Source: Proteles cristata cristata
Taxonomy: Eukaryota; Chordata; Mammalia; Carnivora; Hyaenidae
Length of the DNA stretch: 64,000 nt
NCBI GenBank assembly: GCA_017311185.1
Contig: JAESUZ010004792.1
Location: forward strand, 1,922,001-1,986,000
Direction: 5' to 3'
A program made the translations under genes and the position numbers. Positions 46,320 to 58,230 of this stretch are shown here, piece after piece. The number at the start of each line of letters is the position of its first letter. Within the stretch, counting starts at the first letter, position 1. Under the pieces are notes generated by a model that saw only the letters and a list, made by a program, of their open reading frames with translations, was not told the DNA's origin and ran no database searches.

Positions 46320-46910
46320 CAAAGAAATAACAATCATAGATAAATGAAATACAGAACAAAAAAAGAGAAAACTTACAAAGTCGTAAGTTAATTCTTTGAA
46401 AATTGAAAAGTCAATCCTCAAATTAATATGGAATTACAAAGACTCCTGAACAGACAAAACAAGAGTGGAAATGATAAACAAATTTGGATGACACATATGT
46501 CCTAATTTCAGAATTTACTACAAAGGTGCATCTCTCAAAGCAGTGTGGTAATGACATAGGGTTTATATAGATACCAATGAATATAACTTAGAGTCCAGAA
46601 ATCTAAACATCTTTGGCTAATTGATTTTTGAGAAAGGTGCAGGATCATTCAATGAGGAAGAATAGTCTCTTCAACAAATGGTGCTTGGAAAACTGGATAA
46701 CTATACAAAAGAGCAGAAAATTTGACTTCTGCCTTATTCATATATAAAAACTAACTTGAAATGAATCAAGGACAAACATATGAGAGCACCGACTCAAACT
46801 ATTACAAGAAGACATGGGGGTTAATCTTCATGACCTCAGATTTGACAATGGATTCATAGATGAATATCAAATTCATGAAAATAACACATTAATAATTGCT
46901 ATAACATGAG
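46320..46910 (+). mobile_element. Old LINE-1 ORF2 fragment (C-terminal part)
   Basis: Landmarks near the ORF2 C-terminal third are readable: caatgaggaagaatagtctcttcaacaaatgg, tgcttggaaaactggataac and aaactattacaagaagacatggg. Frames are closed. Confidence 0.6.
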
Positions 46911-46917
46911 TGGATCT

Positions 46918-47327
46918 TGTTACAGACTAAATGTTTGTATCCTCCCCAAATCCAGTGTAGAATCTGAACCCTCCATAAGGCTGTATTTGGAGAAGGAGCT
47001 GCTAAGGAAGTAATTAAGATTAAGAGAAGTCATTTAACCTTATGGGGGGTGGACACTAGTCACTCTGACAGGATTAGTGTCCTCATACAGACATCAGAGA
47101 ACTCACCCTCCATCCTTTTCTTTCTATGAGTACTGAAGAAAAGATATATGAAGGCATAGCGAGAGGTTTCTGCCTGTAATCCCCAAAGGGAATCTTCACC
47201 AGAAACCAACCATACTGGCACTTTGATCTTGGGTTTCTGGCTTCCATAACTGTGAGTAAATGAATTTCTGTTGTTTAGTCCACCAGTCTGTGGTATTTTG
47301 TTATGACAGCCTGAGCAAAGTAATACA
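46918..47327 (+). mobile_element. MaLR (MLT1-type) solo LTR
   Basis: It starts tgttacagactaaatgtttg, has tgtatttggagaagg, ggattagtgtcctcatacag, ccccaaagggaatcttcacc, tttgatcttgggtttctgg and ctgttgtttagtccaccagtc, and closes with agcaaagtaataca. This is the motif order of MLT1 LTRs. TG...CA termini are kept. Confidence 0.75.
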
Positions 47328-47410
47328 AACTTTGGAAACAACATACTAAGTTAAAGAAGTCAGATACAAAAGGTCACATACTGTATGACCTCATTTTTAA
47401 AAAAGACTTT

Positions 47411-47473
47411 ATGAGCACTGGGTGGTATATGGAAACCAACTTGACAATAAACTATTTTTAAAAAATAAATAAA
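47411..47473 (+). mobile_element. Very short LINE-1 3' tip
   Basis: Only the last about 50 bases of the feliform L1 remain (atgagcactgggtggtatat, gacaataaactattttt) plus an A-rich tail. Flanks gacttta and ggcttta may be the target duplication. Confidence 0.7.
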
Positions 47474-47476
47474 AAG

Positions 47477-47578
47477 GCTTTATATTTAAGTAATTACTAC
47501 ACCCAGTGTGGGACTCAGACTAACAAGCCTGAGATCAAGAGTCACATACTCCACAGACTGAGCCAACCAGGCATCCCT
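47477..47578 (-). mobile_element. Truncated older carnivoran SINE
   Basis: The tRNA-like half only is present: cacccagtgtgggactcag, cctgagatcaagagtcacat, ctgagccaaccaggcatccc. The aagagtcacat variant differs from the main felid copies and suggests an older subfamily. Confidence 0.75.
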
Positions 47579-47929
47579 GTATGAACCCTTATTGGTGAAA
47601 TATCCTTAATGGAAAAGCCCTTAGAGATTAACAGTAGATTAATGGTTATTTGGGGATTAGGCAAAGATGTGTGAATGACCTGTGAATGAAGAATGACGTG
47701 TGATTACTCAGTGGGTAGAGGGTGTTCTTCTGGGGTTTTGAAAGTTTTTAAACCAGAAAGAAGTGTGGTTATACAACACTGAATGCACTAAATGCCACTG
47801 AATTATGTATTTTATAATGGTTAATTGATGTTATGTGAATTTCACTGCATTAAAAACTTAATTGTTTGAAGAGAATAATACATTTGAAAAGTTCTTGGTA
47901 AGAATGGTTAAGAAAAAAAAAAGAAAATA

Positions 47930-48457
47930 CAGATTATCAACATAAAAGTAAGGATATCACTACATGACCTTATAGATATAAAGTGATAATAAGGAACATA
48001 AGAAAAATGTTTTTATAATAACTTTGCTAACTTACATTAAAAGAACAAATTTAGTGAAAAATAGTCACTTTCAAAACAGTTTTAAGAAGGAAAAAGCTAA
48101 ATACTCTATCTGGAAAGAAATTAAAATTTTAAAAAAATGTCTTCTCATAAACTAAATTTCAGGCTCAGATGATTTTATTGGTTAACTCTATCAAAAATTT
48201 AAGGAAGAAATAATACCAAATTATACAAACTCGATGCAAAAAACAGAGATAAGGTTTTCTAACTCATTTTATAAGGCCAGCAAAACTCTAAACCAAAAGT
48301 TGACAAATATTTCACATGAAAATAAAAATAAAAATATTCTTCATGAAGACAGATGTAAAACTCCTCAAAAACTAGTGAACAGATTCCAGCAACACACACA
48401 AAGGATAATAAAGCATGATGAATGGGGTTCTCTCAGGGATACCATACCTGTAATGAA
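47930..48457 (+). mobile_element. Old LINE-1 ORF2 fragment (reverse transcriptase region)
   Basis: Decayed phrases: ggctcagatgattttattgg, taaggccagcaaaactctaaacc, atattcttcatgaag, attccagcaacacacac. The piece lies in RT-domain order but after a C-terminal fragment (46320-46910), so it is a different copy. Confidence 0.55.
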
Positions 48458-48467
48458 AGCAGTTATC

Positions 48468-48689
48468 TTTTTAAAAATATTTTAATGTTTTATTTATTTT
48501 TGAGAGATAGAGACAGCGTGTGCCAGGGAGGGTCAGAGAGAGAGGGAGTTACAAAATCTGAAGACAGGCTCCAGGCTCCGGACTAGCTGTCAACACAGAG
48601 CCCGATGCGGGGCTCAAATCCACAAAACCGTGAGATCATGACCTATGCCAAAGTTGGGTACTTAACCGACTGAGCCACCCAGGTGCCCC
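48468..48689 (-). mobile_element. Felid tRNA-derived SINE
   Basis: Tail ttttaatgttttatttattt, gagggt body, aaaccgtgagatcatgacc, end ccacccaggtgcccc. Flank agcagttatc is repeated at 48458-48467 and 48690-48699. Confidence 0.92.
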
Positions 48690-48699
48690 AGCAGTTATC

Positions 48700-49423
48700 G
48701 TTATCTTGTATTTCTTCAGTAGCTTGATCACTAGTATCCTGATCCTGCTTTTGCTCTAAGCTTATAAACCGTTCCCTATAAGGTGGTTGGAGTAAGCCTT
48801 TAGCGATACACATCAGGTTATGTCCTACCCCTGCCTGACACCCTTAAATACATTTTATTGCACTTAAAACAGCATCCAAAGCCTGGACATGACCCACAGG
48901 TGCCACATGGTTTGACTTCCTACTGTCTCTGTTCTTATTCTCACCTCTGTCTCCAACCATGACTCCATCCATGCCAGTCATGCTGTTCCTCAAAAGCCAA
49001 GCACATAACTCTGGGACTTTGAAAATGTTGTTCTCTCTATTTGGACCCTCCTCCTACTTCTGCTCATCACAGATTTGGTTCATTCTTATTTTTTTGGTTT
49101 CAGCTCAACTATCCCCTCCTCTCTAAAGAGCATTGCTTGAACAATAGCTGTCTTAACTTCATATTTATTTTCCTTTATGGTACTTGTCCCAAGGTAAAAT
49201 TTTCTTTTTTGTATATTTGTTCACTTGTTCATAGAAAATTCCCACCAGAATATACACTCAATAGGAGAGGAAACTGAGTTTTTTTGGGAGGCCCACTTCC
49301 ATTCCTGCCACTCAGCCTGAAATAACACTTAGCATTTAAAGGCACTTAATAAATATTTTTGAATAAGCAAATAATTGAATGATCATAAGATCCCATAGGT
49401 AAGGTAGAGCTGAATTATGCTTC
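48700..49423. other. Unassigned intergenic sequence
   Basis: No recognised repeat or gene before the retrocopy. The sequence near 48860-49330 has the loose look of an old degraded repeat but I cannot name it. Confidence 0.4.
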
Positions 49424-49442
49424 AAAGTATCAGTATAATTTG

Positions 49443-50972
<1,530 letters not shown>

Positions 50973-50991
50973 AAAGTATCAGTATAATTTG

Positions 50992-51709
50992 AATAGGTGG
51001 AGAACAGTGAAAAAAATAATCAGCCAAAAGAACAGCATCCACAAAGACATTTAGTTAGCAACATGAAAGTTAGCTTGAAACATGTTTCATGTTTCAATAA
51101 GGATTGGGCTGAGAGTCTAGAGGCTCCCCACTAGGACACATGGTTTGTGGATGGGGCATTTAAAGAAAAAGCAGCAGAAGTATTTCAAGTAAGAGATGAA
51201 GGTCCCTTCTTGCTCTTTTTAGAGAATCTCCATTCTCCACCAGAAGTGGAGGAGTAGGGCTAACCCAAACCTATCCATTCCCCCAGTTGGGCAGATGATT
51301 GTTGCTTGACCAATTACATTAATTTTCCTCTGGTTCCAGTGATATGCGGATGTTACTGAAGCAAGAAAAATCATAATCCTTAATGAGATCTGATGTATAA
51401 TCACTTAAAAGGAATGCAGTCCCTCTTTATGAGAGATTTTCCATGAGCTATAAGAAGGACATAAGCACTTGTCTTCACCTCTCCACCTATATGTGTATTA
51501 TTTTACAACTCGCTTTACAGACAGGCATGTGTATGCACGTGTTTGGTGCATATATGGGTAAATTAAAAGCTGTATATATATAAATGCCATAGCTTGATTA
51601 AGAGTCTCTTGCTCTATTGACTGAGATGGGTGCGTTATGATGAGATTAAATAACATGTGTTGCTTTCCATGTTAATGTTTACAAATCCATACTTGAAAGT
51701 TATATACAG
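50992..51709. other. Unassigned intergenic sequence
   Basis: No feature recognised. Confidence 0.45.
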
Positions 51710-51955
51710 TTCTGGTCAAAGGGGAAGGCTCAACGTGCCTGGATCCACCACCCACCTCTATCGTTTTTCAAATCTGTGGCCCTGTGAAAGTTATTTAACC
51801 AATCTGATTCTCAATTTTCCTCAAGTATAAAAAGAGAGGCAAAAATACTGCCTACTTCACAAAATTATGTGAGCTTTAAATTAGATGGTACAAATGCTTA
51901 GCACATAATAGACACCTCAATAATTTCTTATTTATTATTTTTAGAGGTTGTTTGT
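51710..51955 (+). mobile_element. MIR element
   Basis: MIR order: cctggatccacc core, gtggccctgtgaaagttattt, aaccaatctgattctcaattttcc, tactgcctacttcac, and gcttagcacataatagac with an AT-rich end. Confidence 0.7.
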
Positions 51956-53252
51956 TGTTGTCATCTAGGGATATGAAGTAATAGCTTACAAAGATTGCTG
52001 TTGCAATAATGCTTCGTGGATTGGAGGTGGCAACAAATAGAGGCTGTTGTTTTTCTCCAGAAGATGAAGACCTGACCTTAGGAGTTTGACTAGATTTAGT
52101 GACTAAGTTCAATGCTTGTATCTTACTTTCTTCTGGATGCAATCTGTGTTCTCACAGTCCTTGGTAAAGTGTTTTCTGGTCACTGGAGATATGACCATTC
52201 AGGATGGCAATGCTGGAGAAAAGCTATGATTGCAGCAGGGACAGTCTAAGAACCAATGGAGCAGCAGGAAAGAAAAGAGACAAACAGGAGAATAATGTAA
52301 TCACAGATCCCTGGGCAATTTCCTCCCATCGTGCAGAAGAGGTGGGAGTGCAGGAAGAAGGTAAGTGTTCAGGCAAGGAATCAAAGAAAGAAGAGATAGG
52401 AAGGCAACATCCAGGTATCTTGGACATGGATACCTTTTCATAGAAAATGAAAACTTGAAGAAGTCTCATAGATCAATTGAGAGGCTGAGTGAGTTATGCT
52501 GGAGAGTATGAGAGTTTTACAGACAAGGACACAGCAAAGATAATAGCAAGAAGAAAGGTAGAAATGAGAACTTGTTAGAGACATAAAAGACCCAGTCTCC
52601 AGTGAGGACTCCTGTATATTCTGAAATTCATCAAGTGTAGGGAGAAGCTGTCTCTTTTATTCCATGAGAAGGTACCCATTTTCTCATGGGATCCATTAAC
52701 TCCTAGCTGTAAGCAGAGCCTGAGCCCTCATGCAATTCAGAGCTGGATATGCAGGCTGGGTCTACAGCTAGACACAATTTCTTATTGTCTCTGATAGGGC
52801 CAGGGCAGGAAGATTTATCAAGCCTGGGCCCAAGAGTCTATTTGCCTATTGTAGAAATTAACCGAAGTATGATCAGTGTATTCATCTGGGGTGGCTACTA
52901 GGAAAAGTGGGTTTTGATGTAATAGGTCAGGTGGCTCTACCATAAACTCATCACCAGGGTACACAGATGAGACCCTGTCACTTCTTCTGAGTCAGAAGTC
53001 AGAGCCACAGGCTTGAAGAAGCCTCTTTCTCTCTCAGTGTGAGATTGTCATTAGACAAACACTTGAGGAAACATCTGTGGTGGGGTCCCCATACCTCTGA
53101 ATTTCAAAACTTCCCTTGCACACTCAGTGTGTATTTCAATATTGTGTTTTGAACCAGAGGGGCCTAAATTCAAACCTAAGTTGCTTAATTTTTAGAGTCA
53201 TATCGCTTGGATTCAATTCAGGGTCTGCCTTCTTTTATTGGCTGTGTGTTTT
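51956..53252. other. Unassigned intergenic sequence
   Basis: No gene or repeat recognised up to the provirus. Confidence 0.45.
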
Positions 53253-53256
53253 GAAC

Positions 53257-53678
53257 TGTCAAAAAACAAACTTTGCATGCTGAATAAAACAAAACATAAA
53301 GGTGAATTTATTACAAAGTTGTTGACCTGTAAGCCAGGAAATTCAAGGCTACTGAAGCAATGAATTCCAAGTTGTTTATAGGCTAGGGGATTTTTATGGG
53401 GTAAATGTGAAAGTTATTTAGATTTTTCAACCAACTCTGGTTGGTTACCTGGTTGTCTTCTTTCTTATTTGGATCAGGCTAGCTGAGTCAGGGGAAACAA
53501 GGAAGTCCAGAGAGGGCAGGAACAGACTTGATTTTGGGGAATTGGCTGATTTCCTCTACTGATTACTGAGAAAAACTGTAAACTCCTATAAGGTTAGGCT
53601 AAGTTTATTTTATGCACCTGTGTTGACTGTTTCTGGTTTGTCCCTGATACAATGTCTCCATTTTAGCTTGGTTTTATA
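53257..53678 (-). mobile_element. ERV 3' LTR
   Basis: About 422 bp, directly downstream (minus strand) of the polypurine tract. It shares the order of blocks with 61949-62696: ctaaaatggag, the aaggttaggct/ctgatcc block (plus-strand atttggatcagg at both), a cataaaaa TATA-like box (plus 53391-53398), cttacaggtca, and an intact aataaa (plus 53307-53312). It ends ...gaca at the host junction. Confidence 0.85.
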
Positions 53679-53690
53679 TTCCTCCCTTTT
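53679..53690 (-). other. ERV polypurine tract
   Basis: Minus strand AAAAGGGAGGAA lies immediately before the 3' LTR. In retroviruses this RNA stretch primes plus-strand DNA synthesis. Its position and composition support the minus orientation of the provirus. Confidence 0.75.
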
Positions 53691-53996
53691 GATCAAGCCC
53701 CTATTATGGGATGCTGATCACTCAATATATTGCTAGGTGTTTTTTTTCTACATGGACCTTGCCTTTTGACTGCTTACTCATTTTTTTTATTTTTCCTCCA
53801 CCATTCCATGATTGGACATCTTTCTTCAGGGTGAAAGATGCTTTCAAGATTAGTACCAACCAAAGGCCATATTTGAAGCAACTCTTTAGATTAGGTCAGA
53901 ATAGAGTGAAAGCAGGGAGGCTTTGTGAAGAGTAAACATTAGTCAATCAGGTTTGTTGGTTTTATAAAGGCTGGATAGATAACAACTAAGTACTTT

Positions 53997-54210
53997 AAAT
54001 TTTTTTTAACATTTACTTATTACTGAGAGATAGAGACACAGCATGAGCTGGGGAGGGGCAGAGAGAGAGGGAGACACAGAATCCGAAGCAGGCTCCAGGC
54101 TCTGAGCTGTCAGCACAGAGCCTGACGTGGGGCTCGAACTCACGAACTGCGAGATCATGACCTGACTGAAGTCATATGCTTAAACAACTGAGCCACCCAA
54201 GTGCCCCCAA
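53997..54210 (-). mobile_element. Felid SINE in the ERV internal region
   Basis: ttttttttaacatttacttatt tail, gagctggggaggggc body, ccacccaagtgccccc end. Flanks aactaagtacttt (53984-53996) and aactaggtacttt (54211-54223) differ at one base. Confidence 0.9.
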
Positions 54211-54883
54211 AACTAGGTACTTTTAAAACTACAACACAAACTATTATGAAAAATAAGATAGAAAGATAAAATTGTAGTATAGATCTTAACCATGAACCCA
54301 ATCCATTGGTAACCAGTTGAATAAATCACAATTCCAAGAGGAGTCAGATTAGACTTGCAACCAATGGGCTTGTTCTCAGATTTTGTGTGCCTGAGCTTCC
54401 ACATCCACACAAATCTCAGTACAAATGCAGCAAGTGGTGTTGGCTATGGCACAGACATCTCCTTGCTCAGCCACAAGATAATCTAAGGCTATTTAATGAA
54501 CAACTTTGGCCAGAGGTTAGGAGTTTTAGAGGGCCACTTATGGCTTTAGTGGGGGCTCTGCAGTTACTCCAAAGGTTAAGGAGAGATTCCTGATCATAGC
54601 CTCTTTTTGCATTTATTTACACCCAGGAAAGTAGTAATTTATCAAAGAAAGCAAATTTTGAATCATGAATGCTTCCCAATAATTACCTTTTGAGTCTGGC
54701 TCAGGACTGGAAAGATGATGGCCATGAAAGCCAGTCAATCTTAAGGGTATGCAGACTACACAGGTGGTTTTATTCTGGTTACCCTTGCCTTGTGTCCCTT
54801 TCTACAGAGCTTGGAAGCAAGGTTCCAAGTTTGGGACTGTTGATCATAGATAGGGAAATGAACCCTCAGTGTTAGGGAATCTG

Positions 54884-54886
<3 letters not shown>

Positions 54887-54927
<41 letters not shown>
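54887..54927. repeat. (AG)n microsatellite
   Basis: About 20 AG units in the ERV internal region. They cause the Ser-Leu run in the minus-strand frame at 54756-54959. Confidence 0.95.
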
Positions 54928-54932
<5 letters not shown>

Positions 54933-55377
54933 TTTGTTCCAGAGAAACTGAGGCATCAAAAATAAGGGAGAAGTTTGTGATGGGCAGAACTATAGAGTCA
55001 TCAGCATCATGGCAAATAAATAGTTAATTTGAAGGTTGGATTATCCCACTTTGCAATGATCTGAGATATGGAACATTGGCATTATCTTTCCAGGCAAGGA
55101 AAAGGTGGACAAAAGAACCATAAAAACTTTTGTGATATAAATGCTAAGAAAAAGGTCAGAGAGGGAAGGAGGAATGGAAAGAAATGTTCCTGATCCAACA
55201 TCTTGGGGGAAAGCAGTATAGCTTGATGTCAGCTATATCTTTTCCTTGTCAATTTGATTTTGAGGTCTCCAGCTTTTGCACAGGGCAAGATAGCAGGTGG
55301 AGACTATTTAAGTTGTGAAATATGCACCCAAGCTTTGATACCATGTAATTTGGTAGATTGTCATTAGTTAAGAATGC

Positions 55378-55395
55378 TTGGTAAGGTCCTCTCCA
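55378..55395 (-). pseudogene. Remnant of a pol (integrase C-terminal) region
   Basis: Minus strand reads WRGPYQ, a form of the GPY motif found at the C-terminus of gammaretrovirus-like integrases, in a frame closed by nearby stops. It lies where the pol 3' end is expected, between the polypurine tract side (env region) and the nested L1. The match is short, so this is suggestive only. Confidence 0.4.
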
Positions 55396-56414
55396 TGAAT
55401 CAAACCTTTGCAAAAACCATCAGAGCAAAATAACTCTGTAAATGACAAAAGACTTTAAAATGCCTATGTGTTAATGAGAGTTCATTATAATGGAATTGAC
55501 AAGGAAATTTGGTTATTTCTGTGACACATAGCATTTTAAGAATACAGGAAATATGACTGCAAACATTATACTAGGACATATGAGATCTAGAGATTTCACA
55601 CAATTTCTAGAACATTTACATTAATGACATGTATCCATATAAATATACGCTTAAACATCACTTTTTATTTATGTTTAACACATAATTTAACATATCAAAT
55701 AAACCTGATCGTTTAATATTTTTTTCTTTTATAGTTTACCGTCAAGTTGGTTTCCATAGAACACCCAGTGCTCATCCCAACAAGTGCCCTCCTTCACTTC
55801 CATCACCCCCTTTCCCCTCTCCCCCACTGCCATCAAGTCTCAGTTTGTTCTCAGTATTTAAGGGTCTCTTATGGTTTGTTTCCCACCCTTTCCTTAACTA
55901 TGTTTTTCCCCTTTCCCTCCCCCATGGTCCTCTGTTAAGTTTCTCCTGTTCCCCATATGAGTGAAAACATATGGCATCTGTCCTTCTCTGCCTGACGTAT
56001 TTCACTTAGCATAACACCCTTGCCAGCATAACATCTACGTTGCTACAAATGGCCAAATTTCATCCTTTCTCATTGCCATGTAGTATTCTATTGTATATAT
56101 AAACCACATCTTCTTGATCCATTCATCAGTTGATGGACATTTAGGCTATTTCCATGATTTGGCTATTGTTGTTGAAAGTGCTGCAATGAACACTGGGGCA
56201 CATGTGCCTCTATGCATCAGACCTTCTGCATCTCTTGGGTAAATTCCTATCAGTGCTATTGCTGGGTCATAGGAAGTTCTATTATTAATTTTTTGAGAAA
56301 CCTCCACATTGTTTTCCAGAGCGGTTGCACTAATTTGCATTCCCACCAAGAGTGTAGGACGGTGCCTGTTTAACATCCTCACCAGCATCTATAGTCTCCT
56401 GATTTATTCATTTT

Positions 56415-56642
56415 TTTAAAATTTTTTTTTAATGTTTTATTTATTTCTAGGAGAGAGAGAGAGAGAGAGAGCGTGAGCAGGGGAGGGTCAGAGAGAGAGA
56501 GGGAGTCACAGACTGAAACTGGCTCCAGGCTCTGAGCTGGCAGTCAGCACAGAGCCCGGCGTGGGGCTCGAACCCACGAACCGCGAGATCATGACCCAAG
56601 CGAAAGTCGGACGCTTAACCGACTAAGCCACCCAGGCGCCCC
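56415..56642 (-). mobile_element. Felid SINE, young subtype, inside the nested L1
   Basis: Poly-T, ttttatttatttctaggaga, gagcaggggagggtc, aacccacgaaccgcgagatc, cccaagcgaaagtcgg, ccacccaggcgcccc. The duplication ctgatttattcatttt is exact at 56399-56414 and 56643-56658, within L1 sequence. Confidence 0.97.
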
Positions 56643-58196
56643 CTGATTTATTCATTTTAACCGCTCTGACCGTGTGTCAGGTGGTATCTCCATGTGGTTT
56701 TGATTTGTATTTCCCTGATGATGAGGGACACTGAGCATCTTTTCATGTGCCTGTTGGCCATCTAGATGTCCTCTTTGGAGAAGTGGCTGCTCATGTCTTC
56801 TGCCCATTTCTTCACTGGGTTATTTGTTTTTCAGGTGTGGAGTTTGGTGAGGTCCTTATAGATTTTGGATAATAGCCCTTTATCCAAGGGCTGCCACTTT
56901 GGTTTTCTTCATCAATATTACTTTGGCTATTCGGGGTCTTTTGTGGTTCCATACAAATTTTTAGAATTGTTCTAGCTTTGAGAAGAGTGCTGGTGCAATT
57001 TTGATTGGGATTGCATTGTATGTGTAGATTGCTTTGGATAGTAATGACATTTTAACGATAGTTATTCTTCCAATCCACGAGCATGGAATGTTTTTCCATT
57101 TCTTTGTGTCTTTTTCAATTTCCTTCATAACTTTTCTATAGTTTTCATCATAAAGATCTTTTGCGTCTTCGGTTAGGTTTATTCCTAGGTATTTAATGTT
57201 TATTTGTGTGTGTGGTTTTTTTTTTTTTTTTGGTGCAATTGTGAATGGGATCAGTTTCTTGATTTCTCTTGATGTGGCTTCATTATTGGTATAAAAATGC
57301 AACCGATTTCTGTATGTTGATTTTATATGTTGCAACTTTGCTGAATTCATGGATCAGTTCTGGTAGGCTTCTGGTAGAGTCTGTCGGGTTTTCCCTGTAG
57401 AGTATCATATCATCTGCGAAAAGTCAAAGTTTGACTTCTTCATTGCCAATTCTGATGCTTTTTATTTCTTTTTGTTGTCTGACTGCTGATGCTAGGACTT
57501 CCAGCACTATGTTAAACAACAGTGGTGATAGTGCACATCCCTGTCGTGTTCCTGATCTCAGGGAGAAAGCTGTCAGTTTTTCTCCATAGGGGATAATATT
57601 TGCTGTGGGCTTTTCATAAATGCCTTTTATGATGTTTAAGTAAGTTCCTCCTATCCTGACTTTCTCGAGGGTCTTTATTAAGAAGGGATGTTGTATTTTG
57701 TCAAATGCTTTTTCTTCAGCTATCGACAGGATCGTATGGTTCTTATCTTTTCTTTTGTTAATGTGATATATCACACTGATTGATTTGCCATTACTGAACC
57801 AGCCCTGTTCAGGAATAATCACTTGATCATGGTGGATAATTCTTTTTATATGCTGTTGAATTCGATTTGAGTGTATCTTGATGAGGATTTTTGCGTCCGT
57901 ATTCATCAGGGATATTGCTCTGTAGTTTTCTTTTTTTCCTGGGTCTCTGTGTGATTTGGGTATCAAAGTAATACTGGCTTTGTAAATGAGTCGAGAAGTT
58001 TTCCTTCCATTTCTGTATTTTTGAACAGCTTGAAAAGAATGGGTATTAACTCTGATTTAAATGTTTGGTAGAATTCCCCAGGGAAGCCATCTGGCCCAGG
58101 GTTCTTATTTGTTGAGAGATTTTTGATAACTTATTCTATTTATTCACTAGTTATGGGGCTGTACAGATTTTTTATCTCTTCCTATTTGAATTTTGG

Positions 58197-58230
58197 TTGT
58201 GTGTGTGTGTATGTGTGTGTGTGTGTGTGT
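58197..58230. repeat. (TG)n tract in L1 ORF2
   Basis: About 17 TG units with one interruption have expanded inside the L1 ORF2 region, further breaking the frame. Confidence 0.9.
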
